A DNA stretch of 64,000 bases from Actinophytocola sp963825445 (GCA_963825445.1 CAWGTM010000003.1:22969-86968); one strand, 5' to 3'. Shown: positions 36,506 through 44,539, counted from the first letter of the stretch. Notes: a model not told the origin generated them from the sequence alone. Numbers and translations are program-made.

Positions 36506-36964
36506 TCAGCCGCCGCCGCCCGTGACCGCCGCGAAGTGGCCGTCGGCGCGGGACCAGATGGTGAGCACCATGTAGAACGCGAACACCTGGAGGGGCTTGG
36601 CCATGTCGCCCGGCAGTTCGGCCTTCGACTTGCGGCCGCTCTCGCGCTTGACCACGCCGATCTTGCGGCCGCCCGCGTGCACTTCCCAGTCGGAACGCCA
36701 GAACGACTTCTGCACCAGGTCGAACGAGGCGCCCGACGAGCTGATCGTCCACTGCTTGCCGCTCTTGCGTTCCGCCACGGCCAGGTCGCCGCCGGATCCC
36801 TTCAGCACGAACCGCTTGTCGCGCTGCCGGTCGATCCGGAACGAGTGCCCGCCCGCCGTGAAGTCGCACCCTTCCTTCTTGATGTCGGCGATGTCGGTCA
36901 CCCGACTGCCTTTGTGCGTGATCTCGTACGAGTACTTGAAGAATCCCCGACGCGTCGCATGCAT
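36506..36964 (-). CDS. Small protein, member 3 of the cluster
   Basis: A 152-residue protein. RGFFKYSYEITHKGSRVTDI begins the shared module. GCDFTAGGHSFRIDRQ, WTISSSGASFDLVQKSF and KSKAELPGDMAKPLQVFAFY follow, ending in a hydrophobic helix (VFAFYMVLTIW). It is closely related to member 4 and more distantly to members 1 and 2. A longer frame extends upstream without family resemblance. Function unknown. Confidence 0.65.
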   Translation of the reverse strand: MHATRRGFFKYSYEITHKGSRVTDIADIKKEGCDFTAGGHSFRIDRQRDKRFVLKGSGGDLAVAERKSGKQWTISSSGASFDLVQKSFWRSDWEVHAGGRKIGVVKRESGRKSKAELPGDMAKPLQVFAFYMVLTIWSRADGHFAAVTGGGG

Positions 36965-37014
36965 GAGTCGATTGAACCAGTCGGTCTCTGGCGTTACGCC
37001 AAACGCGAACGTGC

Positions 37015-37476
37015 TCAGCCGCCCGAGTTGGCCGCCGCGGCCGCCGCCGCGCGCTCCCACACCATCAGCACCACGTAGAACACGAACACCTGCAGTTCCC
37101 TGGGGATCTCGGCCGGCAGCTCCGCCTTCGACAGGCGACCGAAACCGCCGGCGCGCTCGATCCGGCCCACCGGTCGCCCGTTCGCCTGCAGCTCCCACGC
37201 CGATCGCCAGAACGACGTCCTGACCAGCTCGTAGGAGCCCACCGGCGAGCTGATCCGCCACCGCTTGCCGCCGTCGCGTTCGGCGACCGCCGCCTCCCCG
37301 CCCGGCCCGTTCAGCAGGAACCGCTTGCTGCGTTCCCTGCGGATCCGGTACGAGTGCCCGCCGACCGTGAAGTCGCAGCCCTCGCGCTTGATGTCGGCCA
37401 GGTCGGCCACTCGGCTGCCGCGTTCGGTCAGCTCGTAGCTCCGTTTGAAGAATCCCCGCTTCTGCGCCTGCAGCAT
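37015..37476 (-). CDS. Small protein, member 4 of the cluster
   Basis: A 153-residue paralogue of member 3, with the same signature blocks: KRGFFKRSYELTERGSRVAD, GCDFTVGGHSYRIRRE, WRISSPVGSYELVRTSFWRS, KAELPAEIPRELQVFVFY, then a hydrophobic helix and an alanine-rich tail. ATG 37476. It lies immediately downstream of a TetR gene (gap nine bases), which could drive the whole minus-strand cluster. Confidence 0.66.
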   Translation of the reverse strand: MLQAQKRGFFKRSYELTERGSRVADLADIKREGCDFTVGGHSYRIRRERSKRFLLNGPGGEAAVAERDGGKRWRISSPVGSYELVRTSFWRSAWELQANGRPVGRIERAGGFGRLSKAELPAEIPRELQVFVFYVVLMVWERAAAAAAANSGG

Positions 37477-37485
37477 GTCGTCGAT

Positions 37486-37989
37486 TCAACCAGCAGGGAG
37501 CACGAACGCGAGGGACACCCGCGCAGGCTCGGCCGGCATGCCGTCGGCCACGGCGAGCAACGCCGCCCGCCACGCGGCCGCGAGCACCGCGCCACCCGCG
37601 GGCAGCTCGTCGGGCAGGAGCCGGCTCAGCTCGGCCTCGATGGGGTCCGCCCGGTCGATCGGCACCGGCTCGGCCAGGATGCGGCACACCCCGAAGTGGA
37701 CGGCCGCGTCGAACGCCACGAGCAGCGCCGCGCGCACGGCGGTGTCGCCGGCCGCGGCGGCCGCGCCCACCATCCGGTCGGTGATCCGGCGTTCCATCTC
37801 GTTGCGTACTACCAGGTAGAGGCCCAGTTTCGAGTCGAAGTGGTGGTAGAGGGAGCCGGTGGTGACGCTCGCCTTGGCCGCCAGCTCCGTGACGTTGGCG
37901 GCCTCGTAGCCGGCCATCTCGAACTGGTGGATGGCGGCGTCGATCAACCGCGCCTTGGCGCTTCCGGGGACGGGAATCCATTCTCTCAT
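37486..37989 (-). CDS. TetR family transcriptional regulator
   Basis: A 167-residue TetR protein. The HTH is VTELAAKASVTTGSLYHHFDSK (core ASVTTGSLYHHF, about residues 30-41), followed by a short helical effector domain. It is divergent from the VOC gene at 38,045 with 55 bases between, and a palindrome sits between the VOC promoter boxes. It probably represses the VOC gene and itself. Confidence 0.85.
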   Translation of the reverse strand: MREWIPVPGSAKARLIDAAIHQFEMAGYEAANVTELAAKASVTTGSLYHHFDSKLGLYLVVRNEMERRITDRMVGAAAAAGDTAVRAALLVAFDAAVHFGVCRILAEPVPIDRADPIEAELSRLLPDELPAGGAVLAAAWRAALLAVADGMPAEPARVSLAFVLPAG

Positions 37990-38008
37990 CGGGCAGGAGC
38001 GTAACCCG

Positions 38009-38037
38009 TTGACCGGTTTCCGTAAACGGATTATGGT
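38009..38037 (+). promoter_or_regulatory. VOC gene promoter with embedded CCGTAAACGG operator
   Basis: TTGACC (38,009-38,014) and TATGGT (38,032-38,037) are separated by exactly 17 bases and form a good SigA-type promoter. The ATG at 38,045 lies seven bases after the -10 box, so the transcript is leaderless. The palindrome CCGTAAACGG (38,020-38,029) lies in the spacer, a typical TetR repression site. Confidence 0.72.
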
Positions 38038-38044
38038 CCCGGTC

Positions 38045-38386
38045 ATGAAATTGACGTTCCTGTACCAGCCGGTGGCCGACCTCCCGGCCGCCGTGGCCTT
38101 CTATCGAGACGTCCTCGGCTTCGACGAGGCGTGGCGCGAGGGCGAGAGCACCGTCGCGTTCAAGCTGCCCGGAAGCGACGTCGAGGTGATGCTCGACGTG
38201 CCGACCTCCGACGGGCCCCAGTCGCGGGCCGGCGGGTTCTACGTGGTCGACAGCGTCGACAAGTTCGTGGCCGAGCACCCGACCATCAACTACGTGGGCG
38301 ACGTGCTCGACGTTCCCGGCGGGCGCGCGGTGACGTTCCTCGACCCGGCCGGCAACGCGGTCCACCTGGCCGACCAGGAGGACTGA
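38045..38386 (+). CDS. VOC/glyoxalase-fold protein
   Basis: A 113-residue single-domain vicinal-oxygen-chelate protein. LPAAVAFYRDVLGFDEAW starts the fold and RAVTFLDPAGNAVHLADQ ends it. The pattern matches small metal-dependent lyases, dioxygenases or drug-binding proteins of the family. Divergent TetR control suggests an inducible role such as detoxification, which is inference. Confidence 0.82.
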   Translation: MKLTFLYQPVADLPAAVAFYRDVLGFDEAWREGESTVAFKLPGSDVEVMLDVPTSDGPQSRAGGFYVVDSVDKFVAEHPTINYVGDVLDVPGGRAVTFLDPAGNAVHLADQED

Positions 38387-38448
38387 CCGCCGCGCTACCG
38401 TGTCGACCGGTTCCGGCATCCGGCCGGGGATTCGGTGGGGGTGGAGAC

Positions 38449-39384
38449 GTGGTCAGCGTGGCGCGCGCGGCCGGCTTGTTGCTCGGGGTGGCCGCCGACG
38501 GCGCCTTCGGAGATCCCCGGCGCCGGCACCCGGTGGCGGGCTTCGGCCAGGTGGCGAAGAAGGTCGAGCGGGTGCTCTACCGCGACGACAAGCTGTCCGG
38601 CGTCGTGCACGCGGCCGTCCTGAGCGGCGGCGCCGTGGCTCTGGGCGTCGTGGTCGAACGAGCCGGCCGGCGCAGGCCGCTGGTGCAACTGCTCGGCACG
38701 GCCGCCGCAACGTGGATCGTGCTCGGCGGCCGATCGCTCGCCGTGCAGGGTGCGGCCATCGGGCGGGAACTGGACGCCGGCGAACTACCGGCGGCCCGCG
38801 ACCGCCTGCCGAGCCTGTGTGGCCGCGACCCTCGTTCGATGGACGCCGACGCCCTGGCCAGGGCCGCCGTGGAGTCGGTGGCTGAGAACACGTCGGACGC
38901 GGTGGTCGCCCCGCTGTTGTGGGGTGCGGTCGCCGGTGTGCCGGGCCTGCTGGGCTACCGGGCGGTGAACACGCTGGACGCGATGGTCGGCTACCGCACT
39001 TCGAGGTACCGGCGGTTCGGCTGGGCGTCCGCGCGGCTGGACGACGTGGTGAACCTGATCCCGGCCCGCCTGGCGGCGGCCCTCACGGTTCTCGGCGCGC
39101 CGGTGGTCGGCGGCTCTTGGCGCGGCGCCTGGCAGGCGTGGCAACGCGACGCGGCGGCCCACCCGAGCCCCAACGCCGGTCGCGTGGAGGCAGCCTTCGC
39201 GGGCGCTCTGGAAATCCGCCTGGGCGGCCGAACGGTGTACGAACACGGCGTGGAGGAACGCCCCATCCTGGGCGAGGGCCGAGTCCCGGACGCGGGCCAC
39301 GTCACCCGCGCGGTAGAACTGTCAAGAGTGGTGGGCGGCCTGACAACAGCAGTAGCCGCCCTAATCGCCCTGTCCCGCAAATAA
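38449..39384 (+). CDS. cobD: Adenosylcobinamide-phosphate synthase CobD/CbiB
   Basis: A 311-residue membrane protein that attaches the aminopropanol side chain to adenosylcobyric acid in cobalamin synthesis. Family landmarks: GVAADGAFGDPRRRHPVAGFGQ, ALARAAVESVAENTSDAVVAPL, YRAVNTLDAMVGY and NLIPARLAA. GTG 38449 places MVSVARAAGLLLG at the first helix. cobC lies about 10 kb downstream in the same conserved block. No cobalamin riboswitch was seen upstream. The 21-bp array begins at the base after the stop codon. Confidence 0.92.
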   Translation: MVSVARAAGLLLGVAADGAFGDPRRRHPVAGFGQVAKKVERVLYRDDKLSGVVHAAVLSGGAVALGVVVERAGRRRPLVQLLGTAAATWIVLGGRSLAVQGAAIGRELDAGELPAARDRLPSLCGRDPRSMDADALARAAVESVAENTSDAVVAPLLWGAVAGVPGLLGYRAVNTLDAMVGYRTSRYRRFGWASARLDDVVNLIPARLAAALTVLGAPVVGGSWRGAWQAWQRDAAAHPSPNAGRVEAAFAGALEIRLGGRTVYEHGVEERPILGEGRVPDAGHVTRAVELSRVVGGLTTAVAALIALSRK

Positions 39385-39781
39385 CCCACCCGATCTCCGG
39401 CACCCGAGATCGCGCTTCCCAACCGCGAGTTCGCGGTTCCCGACCGCGAGATCCCGGTTCCCACACCCGAGATTCCGGTTCCTCGCGCGCATGTCCCCAC
39501 CTCAGGTGCGCATGTTCGCCGTTCCGGCACGCATCCGCGATTCCGGCGCCTATGTCCCACGTCCCGACCGCATGTCGCCATGTCCGGACCGCAGGTACCC
39601 GGCTCCGGCGTGTAGGTACCTATTTCCAGGACACGAGATCGCTCTTCCGGTGCGCGAGATCGCGGTTCCCGCACGCGAGATCGCGGTTCCGGACCACGAG
39701 ATCGCGCTTCCCGCACGCGAGATCGCGGTTCCGGAACGTGAGTTCGCGGTTCCGGCAGGCGAGATCGTGGTTCCCCGCGCA
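39385..39781 (+). repeat. Degenerate 21-bp tandem array, left arm
   Basis: About 19 units with a period of 21 bp start directly after the cobD stop. The best units begin at 39,635, 39,656, 39,677, 39,698, 39,719, 39,740 and 39,761 and read GAGATCGCGGTTCC plus a seven-base variable tail. Others begin at 39,406, 39,427, 39,448 and 39,469. A middle block (39,490-39,634) uses CATGTC and GTACC cores in the same phase. 21 bp equals two helical turns. In one frame the array reads as a heptapeptide repeat (REIAVPA). No spacers, hence not CRISPR. Confidence 0.85.
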
Positions 39782-39880
39782 CGAGTTCCCAGTCACCGGC
39801 GTCCTGTCCACAGGCAAGATCCACACCGACCGAAACTGTCGGTGCCAACCACTACGATTAATGCCAGGGGCCCCCGACGC

Positions 39881-40792
39881 TTGACCGAGTTGATGCGTGT
39901 CTCGTGGCGCACGGTGGGACGTATTGTGGATCGTGTGTGGGGGGATGCCGATTGTCGGGTTGATCGGTTCGCTGACTTGCGGCGGATCGGCATCGATGAA
40001 ATCAGCTACAAGAAAGGCCACAAATATCTCACGGTGGTGGTCGACCACGACACCGGTCGGCTGCTCTGGGCTGCGGATGGGCATGACGCGGCCACTCTTG
40101 AGACGTTCTTCGACCAGCTCGGATCCCAGCGATCCGCGCAGCTCACTCACGTGTCGTCCGACGCTGCCCGGTGGATCATCAAGGTGGTTGACCAGCGCTG
40201 CCCGGACGCGGTGCGCTGCGCTGACCCGTTTCACGTGGTCAAGTGGGCCACCGACGCGTTGGACGTGGTGCGGCGCGAGTCCTGGAACCGGGCCCGGCGC
40301 CGCGCCGGCCAGAGCGCCTATGACGAACGTGGCCGGCGTGTCTCGCGCCGGGAAGCAGAGAAGCTGAAATGGTCACGATGGGCACTCTGGAAAAACCCAG
40401 AGAATCTCACAGTTAAGCAACACGCGAAGCTGGCCTGGATCGCGCTCACCGACCCGCGTCTCCATCGCGCCTACCTCCTCAAAGAAGGCCTCCGCTACGT
40501 CTTCAAAGTCAAAGGCGATGAAGGAAAAGAAGCACTCGACCGATGGATATCATGGGCTCGCCGCTGCCGCATCGGAGCATTCATCCAGCTGCAACGCACC
40601 ATCGTCAAACACCGCCAGGCCATCGAAGCCACACTCGATCACCATCTGTCCAACGCACTGATCGAGTCCATGAATACCAAGATCAGAGTCATCACCCGCC
40701 AAGCCTACGGATTCCACGCCGCACCCCCGCTCATCGCCCTCGCCATGCTCGCCCTCTCCGGCCACCAACCACCCCTACCCGGACGAACCTGA
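39881..40792 (+). pseudogene. 5'-truncated ISL3-type transposase
   Basis: A 303-residue remnant containing the DDE domain of ISL3 transposases: GIDEISYKKGHKYLTVVVDH (first Asp), CADPFHVVKWATDALD (second Asp), and NALIESMNTKIRVITRQAYG (final Glu). The N-terminal zinc-ribbon and most of the HTH are missing; only LTELMRVSWRTVGRIV remains. A TTG at 39,881 could serve as start, but the open frame simply runs back into the repeat array. Near-matching TGTCGGTGC sequences lie outside each end (39,837 and 40,820). Probably immobile. Confidence 0.82.
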
Positions 40793-40904
40793 CCCACACA
40801 TCAGGCAGGAGCGCCTATTTGTCGGTGCTTGCCGCTACCTTGCCAGCGGGTCCCTGCCCTCACGACGCGAGAACGCACCTCGCGCTCCCACCCGCCTCTC
40901 CGCA
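40793..40904. other. Spacer between transposase remnant and right repeat arm
   Basis: It holds TGTCGGTGC followed by a CCGCTAC-containing stretch (40,820-40,838). This matches 15 of 19 positions at 39,837-39,855 on the other side of the transposase in the same orientation. It could be an insertion-target duplication or an older mobile end. I see no gene here. Confidence 0.45.
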
Positions 40905-41100
40905 GCAACCGCGATCTCGGGTCCGGAATCGCGATCTCGGGTGCGGGAACCGAGATCTCGTGGTCGGGAACCGCGATCTCGTGGTGCGGGAACCGCGAAC
41001 TCGCGTGCCGGATACCGCGAGACATGCGTGCGGGAAGTGGGACATGCGGCCGAGACATGGCGACATGCGTGCGGGACGTGGGGACATGCGCGGGATGCGA
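40905..41100 (-). repeat. Degenerate 21-bp tandem array, right arm (inverted)
   Basis: Read on the minus strand, units GAGATCGCGGTTCC and CATGTCNCC recur every 20-22 bp (plus-strand units near 40,911, 40,931, 40,952, 40,973 and 40,995, then CATGTC-type cores to about 41,095). It starts within ten bases of the SURF1 stop (41,106), so relative to its own gene it has the same orientation and unit order as the left arm has to cobD. The two arms are therefore inverted repeats around the transposase remnant. Confidence 0.8.
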
Positions 41101-41105
41101 GCCCG

Positions 41106-41912
41106 TCAGGACGGGGTCGGTGCGTTTTCGCGTGCCTCGTCGTCCGCGATGCGTTGGGCCACCGACTGTTTGGTCGGGCGCTCGGCGGTCAGGGCGCCGC
41201 CCGGGCGGATCTCCCGCACCGTGAAGTACAGCCACGCCAGCAGGGTCATCACCCCGAACGTGATCCACTGGAGCGCGTAGCCCAGGAACGGCCCCGCGTC
41301 GAGGTCCGGCAGCGGCAGCGCGCCGAGCACGCCGGGGGTGTCCTCGTTCAACTGGACGTACCCGCCGCGGATGTCCAGCCCCGTCTCCCGAGCGACCGCC
41401 CGCGAGTCGACCGCGTACACCTGCCGGTGGCCGTCCGCGTCCGTCTGGACCGGGCGGTTCGCCGGGTCACGCTCGTCGGAGCGCATCCGCGCGGTCACGT
41501 CCACCGTGCCGGTCGGCGGGGCCGCGTAGTCCGGCACCCGCACCCCCCGCGGCCCTTGCTCCGGTCGCAGGTAACCCCGGTCGACCAGCACGATCGACCC
41601 GTCGGTCAGTTCGAACGGGGTGAGCACCTCGAACGCCGGCTGCCCGAGCACCGTCCGCAGCCGCGCGACGACCTCGTCGTCGGAAAGGAACGTCCCGGTG
41701 AGCCGCACCTGCCGCCACTCGGCGGGGGACGCCCCCTCGATGGGAACCGGCGTCGCACCCATGGACCGCGTGACGGCCTCGTTGGTGGTCGACCGTTCCG
41801 TGTGCCGGCCGAACTGCCATGGCGCGAGCACGGCGAAACACGCGATGGCGAACACGAACACCACCAGCGTCAACGCCAGCCACCCCGGCCGGAGCAGGAA
41901 CCGCAACCGCAC
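41106..41912 (-). CDS. SURF1 family cytochrome oxidase assembly protein
   Basis: A 268-residue protein with an N-terminal span (WLALTLVVFVFAIACFAVLA), the family motif WQFGRHTER, an external domain with FEVLTPFELTDGSIVLVDRGYL, and a C-terminal span (WITFGVMTLLAWLYF). SURF1 proteins help insert haem into aa3-type cytochrome oxidase. The position between cobD and the phosphatase gene matches Rv2235. The upstream neighbour on the same strand ends 21 bases away. Confidence 0.9.
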   Translation of the reverse strand: MRLRFLLRPGWLALTLVVFVFAIACFAVLAPWQFGRHTERSTTNEAVTRSMGATPVPIEGASPAEWRQVRLTGTFLSDDEVVARLRTVLGQPAFEVLTPFELTDGSIVLVDRGYLRPEQGPRGVRVPDYAAPPTGTVDVTARMRSDERDPANRPVQTDADGHRQVYAVDSRAVARETGLDIRGGYVQLNEDTPGVLGALPLPDLDAGPFLGYALQWITFGVMTLLAWLYFTVREIRPGGALTAERPTKQSVAQRIADDEARENAPTPS

Positions 41913-41932
41913 CCCCCAACGGTAGGCCAACG

Positions 41933-42664
41933 TCAGCGACCCAACACCGCCCGGGCCGCCTCCTCGGCCTGCCGCCCGTACCCGCCGCCGAACAACACCG
42001 TGTGGACCAGCAGCGGGAACAACTGATGCAGCGGCACCCGCGACCGCCAGCCCGAAGCCAGCGGGGTGATCTCCTCGTACGCCGCGATGATCCGGTCCAG
42101 GTGGGGACACCCGAACAGCGCGAGCATCGCGAGATCGGTCTCGCGGTGCCCGCCGTGCGCCGCCGGGTCGATCAGTCGCGTGCGGCCGGAGGTCCACAGA
42201 ACGTTGCCGCTCCACAGGTCGCCGTGCAGTCGCGCGGGCGGCTCGGGCGGCCCGGCGAACTCCGCGATCCGCTCGCACACCTCGGCGACCGAGTCGATGG
42301 ACGACCGGTAGGGGAGCAGACGATGCGACGCGTACCAGGACGGCCAGTCCGCACCGACCACGTTGCGCATGGGCGCCAGCCCGATCCACGCGTCGACCGG
42401 GCCGCCGGGCGGCGGCGAGCCGAACGCCGGCGCTCCCGAAGCGTGCATCCGGGCCAGGGCGCGGCCGAACTCCTCGGCCGCCCAGGCGGTGGGCGCGCCG
42501 GGTTCGACGTACTCCACGGTCAAACTGTCGTCGGAGTGCTCGAGGACGTCCGCCGCCAGCGCGCCCAGCCACCGCAGTCCGGCGACCTCCGCGAGCACGG
42601 CACTCGAATGGGAGTGCCGCTTCACCACGGCCACCCGGCCGTCGGCCAGCACGACCCGCTTCAC
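41933..42664 (-). CDS. Fructosamine kinase family protein
   Basis: A 243-residue kinase-fold protein. LHGDLWSGNVLW is the catalytic loop and LIDPAAHGGHRETDLAML the metal-binding loop; WIGLAPMRN is also typical of fructosamine-3-kinase-like proteins, which phosphorylate glycated amines. GTG 42664 starts MKRVVLADGRVAVVKRH. The start overlaps the end of the upstream phosphatase gene by four bases. Whether it repairs glycated proteins here is inference. Confidence 0.83.
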   Translation of the reverse strand: MKRVVLADGRVAVVKRHSHSSAVLAEVAGLRWLGALAADVLEHSDDSLTVEYVEPGAPTAWAAEEFGRALARMHASGAPAFGSPPPGGPVDAWIGLAPMRNVVGADWPSWYASHRLLPYRSSIDSVAEVCERIAEFAGPPEPPARLHGDLWSGNVLWTSGRTRLIDPAAHGGHRETDLAMLALFGCPHLDRIIAAYEEITPLASGWRSRVPLHQLFPLLVHTVLFGGGYGRQAEEAARAVLGR

Positions 42665-43131
42665 AGCCGCTCGCGCACCCAGTCCAGCAGGCCGGGCGTG
42701 GCGGCCTCGATCATGGCGAGCACCTCGGCGAAACCGTCGTTCGCGCCGTAGTACGGGTCGGGAACGTCCAGGTCGCCGGTGGCCGCCGGGTCGAACGAGC
42801 GGTACATCCGCACCCGGTCGGGGTCGTCGCCCTGATGGGTCAGCAGATCGCGCAGCGCCGCCTCGTGGCCGGCGTCCATGGCCAGCAGCAGGTCGGCCGA
42901 CAGGTGGTCCGCGCCGACCTGGGCCGCCACGTGCGTCGTCGAGTAGCCGGCCGCCTTCAGCGTGGCGCGCGCCCGCGAGTCGGCACCCTCGCCGACGTGC
43001 CACGGGCCGATGCCCGCGCTCGTCACCTGGACCCGGTCGGACAGGCCCGCCCGCTCCAGGTGATCGGCGAACACGAGCGCGGCCATGGGGGAGCGGCAGA
43101 TGTTGCCGGAGCAGACGAACGTCAGGTGCAC
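42661..43131 (-). CDS. Low-molecular-weight protein tyrosine phosphatase (PtpA-like)
   Basis: A 156-residue phosphatase. The P-loop CSGNICRS (Cx5R) is at residues 8-15 and the general acid segment DPYYG at about 124-128, both intact. GTG 43131 gives the standard start MHLTFVCSGNICRS. Position next to SURF1 matches ptpA (Rv2234). Expected to dephosphorylate protein tyrosines or small phosphates in the cytoplasm. Confidence 0.9.
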   Translation of the reverse strand: MHLTFVCSGNICRSPMAALVFADHLERAGLSDRVQVTSAGIGPWHVGEGADSRARATLKAAGYSTTHVAAQVGADHLSADLLLAMDAGHEAALRDLLTHQGDDPDRVRMYRSFDPAATGDLDVPDPYYGANDGFAEVLAMIEAATPGLLDWVRERL

Positions 43132-43148
43132 GCGCCGAGTCTGCCCGA

Positions 43149-43736
43149 TCACGGCCACGCGGTGAGCGCCAGCTCGGCCACCTCGGACAGTTCCTCGGTG
43201 GTCGCGCCGTCGCAGGCCTGCACGGACATGCCCTGGATGGTCGCGCCGAAGTGGCGTGCCAGCGCCTCCGGGTTGACCGACGCCGCCAGCGCGCCGTTCT
43301 CCTGCGCGCGGCGCAGGTAGTCGGCGACCATGGCCATGGTGGTCGCCCGGTACTTCGCCGGCGCCGCGCCGACGGTGGACACGTCGGGGCCGAGGTTCAG
43401 CGCGGCCGTGGAGATCATGCAGCCCTTCGGCCGGCCGGGCTGGGTGAACTCCCGCGCGGCCGACAGCAGGAACTCCCGCACGCCGTCCTTGCCCGGCGGG
43501 CTCTCGCGCAGCGGCGCCACCGGCAGTGCGCCCGGGCCGGTCGCGTAGTGCTCCAGGCAGGCCAGGTACAGGCCCTCCTTCGAGTCGAACGCGTTGTAGA
43601 TGCTCGGCGGCGTGAGGCCGGTGGCCGCCTGGAGCTGGACGAGCGAAGCACCCTCGTAGCCGTGTCGCCAGAACACCGCCATGGCCGCCGACAGCACTTC
43701 GGCGGTGTCGAACGATCTGGGTCTTCCGGATTTCAT
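43149..43736 (-). CDS. TetR family transcriptional regulator
   Basis: A 195-residue TetR protein. The start is MKSGRPRSFDTAEVL and the HTH LVQLQAATGLTPPSIYNAFDSK (core GLTPPSIYNAF). The effector domain carries two cysteines (KGCMIST, VQACDG), as in the AcuR/YcdC-like group that senses reactive small molecules. It is divergent from an SDR gene, with two inverted-repeat operators between, one of which overlaps its own start codon. Confidence 0.88.
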   Translation of the reverse strand: MKSGRPRSFDTAEVLSAAMAVFWRHGYEGASLVQLQAATGLTPPSIYNAFDSKEGLYLACLEHYATGPGALPVAPLRESPPGKDGVREFLLSAAREFTQPGRPKGCMISTAALNLGPDVSTVGAAPAKYRATTMAMVADYLRRAQENGALAASVNPEALARHFGATIQGMSVQACDGATTEELSEVAELALTAWP

Positions 43737-43767
43737 AGTGTCCACTATAGTATGTAGTGACCACTAC
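43735..43767. promoter_or_regulatory. Duplicated TetR operator between tetR and SDR genes
   Basis: ATAGTGTCCACTAT (43,735-43,748) and GTAGTGACCACTAC (43,754-43,767) share the pattern RTAGTG-N2-CACTAY with perfect arms; centres are 19 bp apart. TATAGT/TAGTAT between them look like -10 boxes. The arrangement fits repression of both divergent genes by the TetR protein. Confidence 0.8.
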
Positions 43768-43780
43768 AAAAGGAGTGAAC

Positions 43781-44515
43781 ATGAAGGCACTGGTGACCGG
43801 GGCGTCCAGGGGAATCGGGCGGGCCATCGCGGTGGGTCTGGCCGAGGACGGCGCCGAGCTGGTCGGCATCCACTACGCCAGCAACCAGGAGGCCGCCGAG
43901 CAGACGGCCAAGCTCGTGGCGGACGCCGGTGCCACCCCCGTGCTCATCGATGCCCCGCTCGACCGGGACGGCGTCGGCGCCGCGCGGTCGGTGGCCGCCA
44001 GATTCCTCGACCAGGCCGGCGCCATCGACGTGCTCGTGAACAACGCCGGCACCAACGGCAACCAGGCCCTCGGCGAGATCGACGAGGAGACGTATCGCCG
44101 GGTGATCGAGCTGAACCTGACGGCGCCGCTGTTCCTCATTCAGGAGTTGGCCCCGGCGTTCCGCGACAACGGCCGGATCGTCAACATCAGCACCGGCTTC
44201 ACGCGCGTGGCCGCGCCGACGCACCCGGTCTACGCGGCCACGAAGGGCGCGATCAACACGCTGGGACTTGCGCTGGCCCCGACGTTCGGACCCCGTGGCA
44301 TCACGATCAACGCGGTCATGCCGGGCATCATCGACACGGACATGAACGCCTGGCTCGACGACCCCGAGGCTCGCGCGGGCGCCGCCGCCCTTTCGGTGTT
44401 CAACCGAATCGGTACGGTCGACGACGTCGCCGACCTGGTCCGCCACCTGGCCTCGGACGCCGGCCGCTGGACCACCGGCCAGGTAATAGATGCGACCGGC
44501 GGTTCCGCCCTCTGA
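43781..44515 (+). CDS. Short-chain dehydrogenase/reductase
   Basis: A 244-residue classical SDR. The cofactor loop TGASRGIG is at residues 6-13, NNAG at about 87-90, the serine in NISTGF, and the YxxxK pair in YAATK (about 149-153), so all catalytic residues are present. The sequence ends WTTGQVIDATGGSAL as usual. AAAGGAG lies seven bases before the ATG. The substrate is unknown; divergent TetR control points to inducible detoxification of carbonyl compounds. Confidence 0.9.
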   Translation: MKALVTGASRGIGRAIAVGLAEDGAELVGIHYASNQEAAEQTAKLVADAGATPVLIDAPLDRDGVGAARSVAARFLDQAGAIDVLVNNAGTNGNQALGEIDEETYRRVIELNLTAPLFLIQELAPAFRDNGRIVNISTGFTRVAAPTHPVYAATKGAINTLGLALAPTFGPRGITINAVMPGIIDTDMNAWLDDPEARAGAAALSVFNRIGTVDDVADLVRHLASDAGRWTTGQVIDATGGSAL

Positions 44516-44539
44516 CGAACTGTGGGCAACCGACTCGCC

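Noticed and set aside
38387..38448. Cobalamin riboswitch upstream of cobD
   Set aside because: Only 62 bases separate the genes and no B12-box-like sequence is visible.
39385..39781. CRISPR array
   Set aside because: Repeats are contiguous and degenerate with a 21-bp period and no unique spacers; no cas genes are near.
39491..39880. N-terminal 130 codons of the transposase frame as real coding sequence
   Set aside because: They translate the repeat array into heptads and lack the zinc-ribbon/HTH domain of ISL3 transposases; the frame is open by chance of the 21-bp period.
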